Shown here: positions 42,186-52,526 of the stretch, piece by piece
How the letters are laid out: each line of letters starts with the position of its first letter
Numbering within the stretch: the stretch's first letter is position 1
Source: Nitrosospira sp.
Lineage (GTDB): Bacteria > Pseudomonadota > Gammaproteobacteria > Burkholderiales > Nitrosomonadaceae
DNA: 64,000 nt
Assembly: GCA_026399575.1 (NCBI GenBank)
Contig: JAPLQS010000021.1
Location: forward strand, 1-64,000
Direction of reading: 5' to 3'
Program-made: the position numbers and the translations under genes
The notes under the pieces: model-generated
Database searches by the model: none
What the model was told of the DNA's origin: nothing
The model's input: the letters and a program-made list of their open reading frames with translations, nothing else

Positions 42186-42245
42186 GATAGCGATGACTCC
42201 AAAAATAGAATGAGAAAAAATTGACACGGACTCATCCTAACTCAG

Positions 42246-42303
42246 TCAACACTACGAGGCATATTGGGGAAACCTTGGTTTTGTACTAAGAGAAACCATT
42301 AGA
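42246..42303 (-). promoter_or_regulatory. Shared upstream box of lipoprotein C
   Basis: 58-bp partner of the box at 41464-41521, with six differences, ending 61 bp before the start of lipoprotein C. It lies between the regulator stop (42326) and the lipoprotein. The segment CTTAGTACAAAACCAAGG with flanking GGTTTC repeats is conserved, whereas surrounding DNA is not. Confidence 0.5.
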
Positions 42304-42325
42304 AAGCAACACTTTCCTGATCTTC

Positions 42326-42982
42326 TTAATGCTCTTCCGAGATCCAGTGGGTGGCATAACGTATTAAATCGGCACCGTCTTTCAAATTCAGTTTGGTACG
42401 GATATTGAAGCGATGCGTTTCGATAGTTTTAATACTGCGATTAAGCAACTTGGCAATTTCCTGACTGCTATGTCCGGATCCAATCAGATGCAGCACTTCA
42501 AACTCACTGGGGGTCAAGCTGTTGATCAGCAGTTCGGGTTCTGAATGTCCGGTCACGACCCGGTTCAATAGCTTGGTGTGCATTTGCTTGCTCAGATAAA
42601 TGTTCCCCTTCAATACTTCGCGGATAGCGGCTACCAGCACTTCACCCGGCTCTTGTTTCATCACATAGCCGCGCGCCCCAGCCCGCAAAGCGCGTTCGGC
42701 ATAGACCGCTTCATCATGCATGGAGACAACGAGCACCGGCAACGCGGGAATCAACATGTGCATGCTTTTTATCAGATCAAGGCCGGAGCGGGTCTTGAGA
42801 GATACATCCACTAAAGCGATATCGGCATGGTGTTCCATCTTGAGTATGGCCAGCGCTTCATCACTATCACCCGCCTCGGCAAACACCTCCATATCAGGTT
42901 CGGCATTGATGAGCATTGCCATACCATGCCGCAACATGGCATGATCATCCACCAGCATCACTTGTGCTTTCAAGGCTGACAT
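42326..42982 (-). CDS. NarL/FixJ-family response regulator
   Basis: 218 residues. A receiver domain has Asp acidic residues at 11-12 and phospho-acceptor Asp59 (LVDVSLKTRSG). A LuxR-type HTH follows (LTPSEFEVLHLIGSGHSSQEIAKLLNRSIKTIETHRFNI, with the recognition helix in SIKTIETHR). It should be phosphorylated by the histidine kinase encoded 1 bp upstream. Possible targets are the three lipoprotein genes directly downstream. Confidence 0.92.
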   Translation of the reverse strand: MSALKAQVMLVDDHAMLRHGMAMLINAEPDMEVFAEAGDSDEALAILKMEHHADIALVDVSLKTRSGLDLIKSMHMLIPALPVLVVSMHDEAVYAERALRAGARGYVMKQEPGEVLVAAIREVLKGNIYLSKQMHTKLLNRVVTGHSEPELLINSLTPSEFEVLHLIGSGHSSQEIAKLLNRSIKTIETHRFNIRTKLNLKDGADLIRYATHWISEEH

Positions 42983-42983
42983 A

Positions 42984-45347
42984 CTAGACCATCCGCATTT
43001 CTAACCGCACTTCCGTACCACCTTCGGTGCGCGACAGGAATTCAAGTGTCGCGCCGATTTGCCTGGCGCGATGCTGCATGATTTTAATGCCCATCCCCGA
43101 CCCGTGCTTTGTGTCAACACCAGCAAAGCCGGTGCCGTTGTCGCATATCGACAGACGGAGCATTCCTTCCTCGGAGGCCAGTGAAATTGTGAGGTGTTGC
43201 GCACCAGCATGACGTATTGCATTGTTGACAGCCTCCTGGACAATCCGATAAAGATTAAGCGCAATATTATTATCGTCGATGAGGACTTCATTTTTGCACA
43301 CAAAATCGCAAATAATTTTATAGGTGACTGCGATTCTCGATGCAAATTCCTGCAGCGTGGCTATCAGGCCGTTGGTCTCCAGTTCAAACGGAAGCAGCCC
43401 CTGCGCGAGCTGCTTGCATTGCATCACGGCGATCTGTGCTTGTGTCGCAATGGAAGCAGCGACTGTTGCCGCATCTACGCTTCCCAAATCAGCTATTTTT
43501 TTCTCCAGCGCTTTGGCTTGATAGCCGATCGCCGCAATCTGTTGGCCAAGATTGTCGTGCAACTCCTGTCCGATCAAACGCTGGTGTTCTTCCGCTATAG
43601 AAACCAGTGCCTGCTCCAAACGTTTGCGTTCAAGCCACCCCTCCAGATCACTCGCAATGGCGTCGATGAGTCTCTGCTCTTCCAGCACCAGGAATGGCTT
43701 GTCTTCCGGATAGAACACGCGCAATTGGCCGCAGACCCTGCCGTTGACACTAATGTTCGATTGCAACTCGTGTGTAAATCCCTTGCCATGATTCCCGGAG
43801 GTGAATCGCCTGCCATCGAGTTCGATCACGGCCGTGGCAATCTCCGGGAACTGCATTGCGGGTATCAGATGCTGAAAAATCTGCTGACAAACACTATCCA
43901 CCGACAATTCCGACCCCATGCCTCGACGAATCTCGTAGAGGCAGGTGATCTCCTTCAAACGCTCGCGCAGCACTTCGTCGATCTGCTTGCGCTCAAGCCA
44001 CCTCTCCAGATCACTTGCAATGGCATCGATGAGTCGCTGCTCTTCCAGTGCCAGGAATGGCTTGTCTTCAGGATAGAACACGCGCAATTGGCCGCAGACC
44101 CTGCCGTTGACACTAATGTTCGACTGCAATTCGTGTGTAAGACTCTGGCCATGATTCCCGGAGGTGAATCGCCTGCCATCGAGTTCGATCACGGCAGTGG
44201 CAATCTCCGGGAACTGCATTGCGGGTATCAGATGCTGAAAAATCTGCTGGCAGGCATTATCCACCGACAACTCCGGCCCCATGCCTCGACGAATCTCGTA
44301 GAGGCAGGTGATCTCCTTCAAACGCTCGCGCAGTGCCAGTTCCTTGTGGTGCAGTTCCGCAGAAAACTGCTCGGCGCTTTCCTTGGCATCCCGTGCTTCC
44401 TGCTCCGATCTGATCAGTTTGCGTACCAGCCAGTACAACAGCAGTATCTCGGCGATTATCAGTCCAATGAGATACAGAACGATAATTTTTAACTGCTCAG
44501 TCACCGGCTTGAACAGTTCTTCCTCGTCCAGCTTGAGCACCATACCGAGGCCAAATGCACCCAGCGGCGCGTATGCCGCAATTACCGGCACCTGGCGGTA
44601 ATCTTTCACGGTTGTAACGCCGCTTTTCCCTTCCAGCACATAATTCATTGGCAGTGGCACGCCCCCGACCACGCGCGGCAAATGCTGGAATTTCACACCA
44701 CCAAGCTGGCTCAAAAGGCATGCCATCCCTTGTCCGTCATCTCCTGGCGGCGCGCACAGCATGAATTCGCCGGTTTTACCGATCTCCCTTATTTTACTGA
44801 AGCTGCGGGTTAGTTGCGGCAGGTCTTTTTCCGTCGTGATGCTGCCAATACGGCGTCCGTCCTGATCCAGCACGCCCTCAGTAGTACGCAGGATGAACTG
44901 CCCGTCCCACAACAGGGATGTGTTGTTGAGGCTAAGCAGTGGCAGCGACGGAGCCTGGTTCGTGGAAAAGCGGCCCACTTGCGCCAATTTATTGCCGCGC
45001 ATATCGAAAACAGATGCCGCCGTGAAGCCGACCCGCAGCAATGAATTGATGTTCAGTTCCAGGTCATATAATGCGCTGGTGTTATCCGGTTGCGCATTGA
45101 GCTGCTGCATGGATTGAACCAGGAAAGGCCGGTTGACCACCGCGCGCGTGTCCGCCAGACCCTCTTCGATCTGGCTCTCAAACAGGCGTGCCTTGCCCTG
45201 CAAGGCTACGTCGAGGCCCCTGCCGAGAGTGGATTCAATCTGTTGCCGCATCACGCCATAGACCGCGATGCCTGTCACCAAGGTCAATCCCACCAGCAGC
45301 AAGCCGCCGATAATGCTGATCTTGCGATCATCACGTATTAGTAGCAA
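42984..45347 (-). CDS. NarX-like sensor histidine kinase with a tandem-duplicated GAF-like domain
   Basis: 787 residues. TM1 lies at about 12-30, then a periplasmic dCACHE-like sensor and TM2 at about 285-305. Two nearly identical 121-residue blocks (LRERLKEITCLYEIRRGMG to LERK) follow. The HisKA_3 domain has the phospho-acceptor His in IGQELHDNLGQQI, and HATPase_c has NAIRHAGAQ, DNGTGF and GSGMGIKIM. The start is a TTG at 45347, placed by AAGGAG 7 nt upstream; no in-frame ATG exists before the TM helix. It is coupled to the response regulator with a 1-bp gap. The signal is unknown. Confidence 0.88.
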   Translation of the reverse strand: MLLIRDDRKISIIGGLLLVGLTLVTGIAVYGVMRQQIESTLGRGLDVALQGKARLFESQIEEGLADTRAVVNRPFLVQSMQQLNAQPDNTSALYDLELNINSLLRVGFTAASVFDMRGNKLAQVGRFSTNQAPSLPLLSLNNTSLLWDGQFILRTTEGVLDQDGRRIGSITTEKDLPQLTRSFSKIREIGKTGEFMLCAPPGDDGQGMACLLSQLGGVKFQHLPRVVGGVPLPMNYVLEGKSGVTTVKDYRQVPVIAAYAPLGAFGLGMVLKLDEEELFKPVTEQLKIIVLYLIGLIIAEILLLYWLVRKLIRSEQEARDAKESAEQFSAELHHKELALRERLKEITCLYEIRRGMGPELSVDNACQQIFQHLIPAMQFPEIATAVIELDGRRFTSGNHGQSLTHELQSNISVNGRVCGQLRVFYPEDKPFLALEEQRLIDAIASDLERWLERKQIDEVLRERLKEITCLYEIRRGMGSELSVDSVCQQIFQHLIPAMQFPEIATAVIELDGRRFTSGNHGKGFTHELQSNISVNGRVCGQLRVFYPEDKPFLVLEEQRLIDAIASDLEGWLERKRLEQALVSIAEEHQRLIGQELHDNLGQQIAAIGYQAKALEKKIADLGSVDAATVAASIATQAQIAVMQCKQLAQGLLPFELETNGLIATLQEFASRIAVTYKIICDFVCKNEVLIDDNNIALNLYRIVQEAVNNAIRHAGAQHLTISLASEEGMLRLSICDNGTGFAGVDTKHGSGMGIKIMQHRARQIGATLEFLSRTEGGTEVRLEMRMV
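43608..44333 (-). repeat. In-frame 363-bp tandem duplication within the sensor kinase
   Basis: Copy 1 is 44333-43971 and copy 2 is 43970-43608. Each is exactly 121 codons. The proteins differ at few positions (for example MGPELSVDNAC against MGSELSVDSVC), so the duplication is recent or kept alike by conversion. Each unit begins LRERLKEITCLYEIRRGMG and ends near LERK. Confidence 0.9.
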
Positions 45348-45521
45348 ATAAATCTCCTTGATTTTTCATACTCGCTCCCGCGCAGATGCCGGGTACCCGC
45401 AAGAGACATCCCGGTCATGAAGTAGCGCAGTTGCCACGAGCATCATCGTCAGGATTATAAGTACAAATAAAAAAGAAAAAAGGAGCTACAAGCCTTAGCC
45501 TGTAACCCCATGATTTTTATT

Positions 45522-45565
45522 TGGCAGGTCGTGAGCGATTCGAACTCTCGACCTGCGGATTAAGA
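45522..45565 (-). tRNA. tRNA-Lys(CTT) 3'-half remnant (non-functional)
   Basis: On the minus strand this reads from the anticodon loop (CTTAATCCG) through the variable region to a T-loop TTCGAAT, then acceptor ACGACCT, discriminator G and CCA. The T-stem has one mismatch (A-G). The 5' half (D-arm and 5' acceptor) is absent upstream. A tRNA 3' half starting in the anticodon loop is what tyrosine integrases leave as an attachment-site copy. Confidence 0.55.
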
Positions 45566-45665
45566 CACGGCATGCTCACTTGGCACCGGAGCAGTTTGCA
45601 CAATACAGCAAGCGCCAGATTTTGTCGTAACCCGTCCCGCAAAACCGCCGTCGCGCCGACGTGGG

Positions 45666-45684
45666 ACTTGTTCAGCAGTTCCCT
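45666..45684 (+). repeat. Short dispersed repeat, copy B (after dedA)
   Basis: Core ACTTGTTCAGCAGTTCCCT. It lies 4 bp beyond the 3' end of dedA and matches copy A in the same orientation and copy C in the opposite orientation. Confidence 0.6.
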
Positions 45685-45687
45685 TCC

Positions 45688-46287
45688 CTAACGGCCGTTG
45701 TTACGCTGCCAGCGCCAGTAAGCAGTGATTCCAAGTATGATGGCGACAGCCAGAATGATGATGATGCTGCGCAGGTATTCCCGGATCAGCAGCTCATTGC
45801 CGCCAATGAAGTAACCCAGCAGCGCCAGGATGGTGACCCAGATACCGGCGCCCAGGCTGGTATAGAAACTGAAAACTGCCAGGTTCATCCGCGCCAGGCC
45901 AGCCGGCAATGAAATGTACTGGCGCACCACCGGTATCAACCGGCCGGTGAAAGTGGAGATATGACCGTGGCGGGCGAAGAAATCCTCCATCTTCTGCAAG
46001 CTGGCCTCGTTGAACATGACATATTTCCCGTAATGCAGCAGGAACGGACGGCCCAGCTTGATGGCAAGGTAATAATTGAACAGGGCACCCATCAGGCTGC
46101 CCAAAGTTCCGGCCAGAATAGCCAGCAGCAGGTTCATCTCGCCCTTGTAGGCGAGATAACCGGCCGGGATCATGACTACTTCGCTGGGGAAAGGAACAAA
46201 GCTGGATTCCAGGAACATCATGATGAATATGCCCGGATAGCCGAGACCACCCACGGTGCGGACAATCCAGTCGATGATTTCGTACAA
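45688..46287 (-). CDS. DedA-family membrane protein
   Basis: 199 residues with several TM helices. The N-terminal re-entrant motif [22 protein letters not shown] and the second amphipathic segment [22 protein letters not shown] identify DedA/SNARE-associated proteins, which include undecaprenyl-phosphate flippases. The start is a TTG at 46287, preceded by GAGGTG about 8 nt upstream; no ATG is available before the first hydrophobic segment. It follows secF after about 115 bp and may be cotranscribed. Confidence 0.88.
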   Translation of the reverse strand: MYEIIDWIVRTVGGLGYPGIFIMMFLESSFVPFPSEVVMIPAGYLAYKGEMNLLLAILAGTLGSLMGALFNYYLAIKLGRPFLLHYGKYVMFNEASLQKMEDFFARHGHISTFTGRLIPVVRQYISLPAGLARMNLAVFSFYTSLGAGIWVTILALLGYFIGGNELLIREYLRSIIIILAVAIILGITAYWRWQRNNGR

Positions 46288-46403
46288 GCTGCTTCACCTC
46301 GAGTTGATTTGAAGCGCGGCTGATGTGCTACCAGTGACTCCGCGTCATTGCACTATGCGCGCATTTTTTCTTCTCTGGGAAGAAGGGTGGAAGCAGGGAT
46401 GCT

Positions 46404-47339
46404 TCAGGGCAGCGCTTCTGTTTCTTCCTTCTTCTTCTCCGGCTTGACCAGATCCTCGCGTGTAACGCCCAGCAGCATGATGATGGGGCTTGCTACCAGC
46501 ACCGAAGAATAAATGCCAAACAGAATGCCGATGGTAAGCGCCAATGCAAAATAATGCAGCGCCTCGCCGCCGAACAGCAGCATCGAGACCACCACCATCT
46601 GGGTACTGCCGTGGGTAATGATGGTGCGCGACATGGTGCGGGTAATCGCGTTGTCTATGGTCTGCGCTACCGTGGCCTTGCGCATCTTGCGGAAGTTTTC
46701 GCGGATGCGGTCGAATATCACCACCGATTCGTTTACCGAATAACCCAGGATCGCCAGGATTGCGGCCAGCACGGTGAGCGAGAATTCCCACTGGAAGAAT
46801 GCAAAGAAGCCGAGAATGATCACCACGTCATGCAGGTTGGCAATGATGCCGGCGACACCGAATTTCCACTCGAAACGCATCGCCAGATAAGCAACGATGC
46901 CGAACGACACGACCAGCAGCGCCAGCGCCCCGCTCTCAACCAGCTCCTTGCCGACTTGCGGGCCGACAAACTCCACCCGGCGCATTTCCACCGAACTGTC
47001 ATCCTGCCGCAATGCCGCCATCACTGTTTCGGATAACTGGGCACTGGAGATTTCCGGCTTGGCGGGCAGGCGGATCAGGACATCGCGCGAAGTGCCGAAA
47101 TTCTGCACGCTGGCATCCCCCATTCCCAGTTTGGTAACGACATTCCGTACCCGGTTGAGGTCGGCAGTCTGGCTGTAACCGACTTCCATCACTGTGCCGC
47201 CGGTAAAATCGACACCCAGGTTCAGACCCTTGCTGAAGAGAAAAAATACCGACAGGATAAAAGTCGCCAGCGAGATGGCGGTGGTGTATTTCCCCCAGCT
47301 CATGAAGGGAATGTCACGCTTGATTCTGAAAAATTCCAT
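46404..47339 (-). CDS. secF: Protein-export membrane protein SecF
   Basis: 311 residues. It has the N-terminal TM helix, GVDFTGGTVMEVGY, and the six-TM RND core with ILGYSVNESVVIFDRIRENFRK, TRTMSRTIITHGSTQMVV and FGIYSSVLVASPIIM. SecDF uses the proton gradient to pull preproteins across the membrane. It follows secD after 53 bp. Confidence 0.97.
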   Translation of the reverse strand: MEFFRIKRDIPFMSWGKYTTAISLATFILSVFFLFSKGLNLGVDFTGGTVMEVGYSQTADLNRVRNVVTKLGMGDASVQNFGTSRDVLIRLPAKPEISSAQLSETVMAALRQDDSSVEMRRVEFVGPQVGKELVESGALALLVVSFGIVAYLAMRFEWKFGVAGIIANLHDVVIILGFFAFFQWEFSLTVLAAILAILGYSVNESVVIFDRIRENFRKMRKATVAQTIDNAITRTMSRTIITHGSTQMVVVSMLLFGGEALHYFALALTIGILFGIYSSVLVASPIIMLLGVTREDLVKPEKKKEETEALP

Positions 47340-47392
47340 GTAAAACCCTTATTTGCTGGCGACGTGGAACATGCCCGCCCTGTTCCTGAACA

Positions 47393-49237
47393 TCAACGTT
47401 TCTCACTCACCGGTTTCCACACCTGGCCGATGGGCACCTTTTCCAGTTTGCGGCGGCTGCCGTACATCACATTGACCATGCCGCGCGACACCATCAATGC
47501 ACTGAACATCGAAGTCAGAATACCCAGGCACAGCACCACAGCGAATCCCTTCACCGGGCCGCTGCCGAAGGCAAACAACGCGATGCCGGCAATCAGGGTG
47601 GTGACGTTGGAATCCAGGATGGTGCCGAAAGCACGTTCATAGCCTGCACTGATCGCCGCCTGTGGCGAAATGCCATTGCGTAATTCGTCGCGGATGCGCT
47701 CGTTGATCAGCACATTGGCATCGATCGCCATGCCGAGAGTGAGCGCAATTGCCGCCATGCCAGGAAGCGTCAGGGTGGCTTGCAGAATCGACAGCAGTCC
47801 GATCAGCAGCAGCAGGTTCACGCCCAGCGCCACCACCGAAATACAACCAAACATCATGTAATAAATGCTCATGAAAACGGCAACCGCCAGAAACCCGTAC
47901 AGCGTTGAATTGAAGCCACGGGAAATATTGTCGGCGCCGAGACTGGGGCCTACCGTGCGCTCCTCGATGATGTCCATGGGTGCAGCCAGCGCACCGGCGC
48001 GTAACAGCAGCGCCACATCGCGCGCTTCTTCGGTGGTCATGCGTCCGCTGATCTGCACCCGCCCGCCGCCAATTTCCTCGCGGATCACCGGTGCCGTGAC
48101 GACTTCCACCAGATTCTTCTCGATCAGCAAAATCGCCATGCGCTTGCCGACATTATCGCGCGTCAACTGCTTGAAAATGCGCGAACCGTTGTTGTCGAGG
48201 TTGATGTGCACCGCCGGCTGGTTGTTGCTGTCGAAACCAGCCTGGGCATCATTGATGCGGTCGCCCGTCAATACCACCTGCTTCTTCACCAGTATCGGAC
48301 CGCCGCCACGCTCGGCATGCAGCTCCGAACCAAATGGAATTTGTCCGCGCAACGCGGCTTCGACGTCACGCTCCTCATCCACCATGCGCACTTCCAGCGT
48401 GGCGGTACGTCCCAGAATATCCTTGGCTTTGGCCGTGTCCTGCACGCCAGGCAATTGCACCACCACACGGTCGGCGCCAGCTTGCTGGATGATGGGTTCA
48501 GCCACGCCCAATTCGTTGACGCGATTGCGCAGGGTGGTGATGTTCTGCTGTACCGCGGAATCCTGGATGCGTTTCTGCGCTTCCTCCTTGAGGGTGGCGC
48601 TGAGATGGAACTCGCCGCTCACATCCTGCTGGCGCAAATTCAAATCGCCGTAGGTCTTGCCGATCTCAGCTTCCCCCTTGGCGCGCGATTCGGCGTCGCG
48701 GAATTTGACGATAATCTGCGAGCCTTCCCTGTCGAGCCCGGCGTACTGGATTTTCTGTTCGCGCAGGCTGCCGCGGATATCGGCGCCATGGCGGTCCATC
48801 GCTTTGGAAAGCGCACCCTTCATGTCCACCTGCAACATGAAATGTACGCCGCCGCGCAGATCCAGCCCCAGATACATCGGCAATGCGCCGATGCTGGTCA
48901 GCCATTGCGGGGAATTGGGCAGCAGATTCAGTGCCACCACATAGTTGTTGCCCAATGCCGACTGCAGCGCATCCTTGGCCTTGAGTTGCATATCGGTATC
49001 GGCAAAGCGCGCTTTGATGCCGCCCGCTTCCAGAAACATGCCGCTGGGCGCGAGATTGGCTTTCTTCAGAGCATCTTCCACCCGCTGCAACAGCACGGTA
49101 TCGACCTTGGCGGCGGAACGCAGCGGTGAAACCTGTACCGCAGGCGATTCCCCAAAAAAATTGGGCAGGGTGTAGAGCAGTCCAAGCAGGACCGAAACCA
49201 CGATGATCAGGTATTTCCAGAAGGGGTAGCGATTCAT
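47393..49237 (-). CDS. secD: Protein-export membrane protein SecD
   Basis: 614 residues. It starts MNRYPFWKYLIIVVSVLLGLLYTLPN, followed by the P1 periplasmic head (LGLDLRGGVHFMLQVD, RNRVNELGVAEPIIQQAGADRVVVQLPG) and the RND TM core (ALTLGMAIDANVLINERIRDELRNG). It pairs with SecF. yajC lies 70 bp upstream. The order yajC-secD-secF is standard. Confidence 0.98.
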   Translation of the reverse strand: MNRYPFWKYLIIVVSVLLGLLYTLPNFFGESPAVQVSPLRSAAKVDTVLLQRVEDALKKANLAPSGMFLEAGGIKARFADTDMQLKAKDALQSALGNNYVVALNLLPNSPQWLTSIGALPMYLGLDLRGGVHFMLQVDMKGALSKAMDRHGADIRGSLREQKIQYAGLDREGSQIIVKFRDAESRAKGEAEIGKTYGDLNLRQQDVSGEFHLSATLKEEAQKRIQDSAVQQNITTLRNRVNELGVAEPIIQQAGADRVVVQLPGVQDTAKAKDILGRTATLEVRMVDEERDVEAALRGQIPFGSELHAERGGGPILVKKQVVLTGDRINDAQAGFDSNNQPAVHINLDNNGSRIFKQLTRDNVGKRMAILLIEKNLVEVVTAPVIREEIGGGRVQISGRMTTEEARDVALLLRAGALAAPMDIIEERTVGPSLGADNISRGFNSTLYGFLAVAVFMSIYYMMFGCISVVALGVNLLLLIGLLSILQATLTLPGMAAIALTLGMAIDANVLINERIRDELRNGISPQAAISAGYERAFGTILDSNVTTLIAGIALFAFGSGPVKGFAVVLCLGILTSMFSALMVSRGMVNVMYGSRRKLEKVPIGQVWKPVSEKR

Positions 49238-49307
49238 GTTTTGGATGAGGGGCGAATAAAAAAAGATGAGTACAGAATTATTTCCGCCTCATCTTTTCCG
49301 GTATTGA

Positions 49308-49643
49308 TTAATCCTTTTCGACGGTCTTCAATGTGCCTTTGGGCAACAGGGTCTGAATGGATGTCTTGAGCACGTTGATTTCGGTATTCGCGGCAATTTC
49401 CAGCACGATGTAACTCCCGCTGATCTTGACCACGCGCCCCAGTATGCCGCCGCTGGTCACCACCTCGTCGCCTTTCTGCAGCGCTTCTATCATCAGCTTC
49501 TGCTCTTTTGCACGTTTCGATTGGGGGCGAATCACTATGAAATAGAACAAGGCGAAGATCATGACGATCATCGGCAGTGTCGTCAGGAAATCCCCCCCGG
49601 GCTGGGCCGCCGCAGTCTGAGCGTACGCTTCACTAATCAACAT
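49308..49643 (-). CDS. yajC: Preprotein translocase subunit YajC
   Basis: 111 residues. One TM helix (LTTLPMIVMIFALFYFIVIRP) is followed by SKRAKEQKLMIEALQKGDEVVTSGGILGRVVKI, the YajC signature. It associates with SecDF at the translocon. It lies between tgt and secD in the usual order. The N-terminal stretch before the helix (MLISEAYAQTAAAQPGG) is typical of betaproteobacterial YajC. Confidence 0.96.
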   Translation of the reverse strand: MLISEAYAQTAAAQPGGDFLTTLPMIVMIFALFYFIVIRPQSKRAKEQKLMIEALQKGDEVVTSGGILGRVVKISGSYIVLEIAANTEINVLKTSIQTLLPKGTLKTVEKD

Positions 49644-49689
49644 GGCATTTCTCCGAAAACTATCTCAAAAGGGGCAAAAGCGGCACATT

Positions 49690-51827
<2,138 letters not shown>

Positions 51828-51892
51828 CGGCACATTATACCGATGCGCCGCGCATTCACCCACGCCGGTTGCCGCGAGGGGTGATTTCAGTG

Positions 51893-51940
51893 AAAATCCC
51901 GCGACTGTGAGGTCACGGGGGTTCGATTCTCCCTCCCGGC
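51893..51940 (+). tRNA. tRNA-Leu 3'-half fragment (attachment-site-like remnant)
   Basis: 48 bp from the anticodon loop to the 3' acceptor, identical to the intact tRNA-Leu (53218-53265) except for two substitutions. The 5' half is missing: upstream DNA switches to the queA leader after CAGTG. The fragment sits 13 bp before a tyrosine-integrase fragment, as expected for a prophage- or island-type junction. Confidence 0.75.
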
Positions 51941-51953
51941 CCCCAGCAGGTAG

Positions 51954-52148
51954 ATTATTTACCCGGACAGGGGGCTTGCCGATGCCCGAGTGGCGGCGAA
52001 GGCTGCCCGCCAGTTGGTGGTCAATGGCATGGACCCGGTGCAAAACAAACGCGTACAGGCATCCAAGCAAGCGGCTTCTTCTGCTGCTGCTGCCATTTTC
52101 CGGCACGGGATGCTGGTGAAAAATGCGGAACGGAAAGGGCGCTACTAA
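51954..52148 (+). pseudogene. Decayed P4-type tyrosine integrase fragment (DUF4102 region)
   Basis: Between a TAG at 51951 and a TAA at 52146, one frame reads [17 protein letters not shown], then [22 protein letters not shown]. This is the C-terminal part of the DUF4102 arm-binding domain of P4-like integrases (LADAR-KA-AR, G-DPV). There is no start codon, core-binding domain or catalytic domain. The rest has been deleted. Its place directly after the tRNA-Leu fragment supports integrase origin. Confidence 0.75.
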
Positions 52149-52196
52149 GGCCTGATGATATTGGGTAAAGAGGGAGCGCAACGATGAACAAAATTC

Positions 52197-52223
52197 TTGA
52201 CGTTTAACGCCACACGGTAATAT
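52197..52223 (+). promoter_or_regulatory. Candidate promoter/operator of the toxin-antitoxin pair
   Basis: TTGACG (52197-52202) precedes TAATAT (52218-52223) by 15 nt, or TATTAT (52221) by 18 nt. The stretch GGTAATATTATTGACC overlapping the -10 is a near-palindrome and could be the antitoxin operator. Downstream is the HigB ATG at 52232, leaving little or no leader. Confidence 0.4.
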
Positions 52224-52231
52224 TATTGACC

Positions 52232-52513
52232 ATGGCAATCCGATCATTTCTATGCGCCGATACAGAAGCGCTTTACGAAGGCAGAAAGCCGAGGCGATTC
52301 AGGAACATTGAAACCGTCGCGCAGCGCAAGTTGCAGATGCTTGAAGATGCCGAGGAATTGCGAGACTTGGCTTCGCCCCCAGGCAACCGGCTGGAAGCAT
52401 TGAAAGACGATCGAAAGGGGCAGCACAGCATCCGTATCAATGACCAATGGCGGGTGTGTTTTGTCTGGACTGCGACCGGGCCGGAAAACGTAGCGATAGT
52501 TGATTACCACTGA
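52232..52513 (+). CDS. higB: HigB/RelE-family toxin
   Basis: About 93 residues from the ATG at 52232. Typical HigB features are [33 protein letters not shown] and the C-terminal [17 protein letters not shown], the RelE-fold segment that carries the catalytic basic and aromatic residues. Such toxins cleave mRNA on the ribosome. The antitoxin follows 13 nt later. The toxin-first order is characteristic of higBA. It lies within the deleted integrative element. Confidence 0.9.
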   Translation: MAIRSFLCADTEALYEGRKPRRFRNIETVAQRKLQMLEDAEELRDLASPPGNRLEALKDDRKGQHSIRINDQWRVCFVWTATGPENVAIVDYH

Positions 52514-52526
52514 ATGAGGTTATGAC

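Larger units (their letters stand above)
45348..45687. other. Intergenic region with tRNA remnant and dispersed repeat
   Basis: About 340 bp without a protein gene, upstream of the sensor kinase on one side and ending at dedA on the other. It holds the tRNA-Lys 3' remnant (45522-45565) and repeat copy B (45666-45684). The first 100 bp should contain the kinase promoter, but no clear -35/-10 pair was found. Confidence 0.6.

Noticed and set aside
43194-44492. 432-residue plus-strand open frame opposite the sensor kinase
   Set aside because: It mirrors the kinase and its tandem repeat; no ribosome site or recognised domain.
46376-46403. Terminator after secF
   Set aside because: The TTCTTC/GAAGAA hairpin is followed by A rather than T on the transcribed strand, so it does not qualify.
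51828-52247. Long N-terminal extension of queA
   Set aside because: It would translate the tRNA-Leu fragment, the integrase relic and non-coding leader; QueA starts at [11 protein letters not shown].
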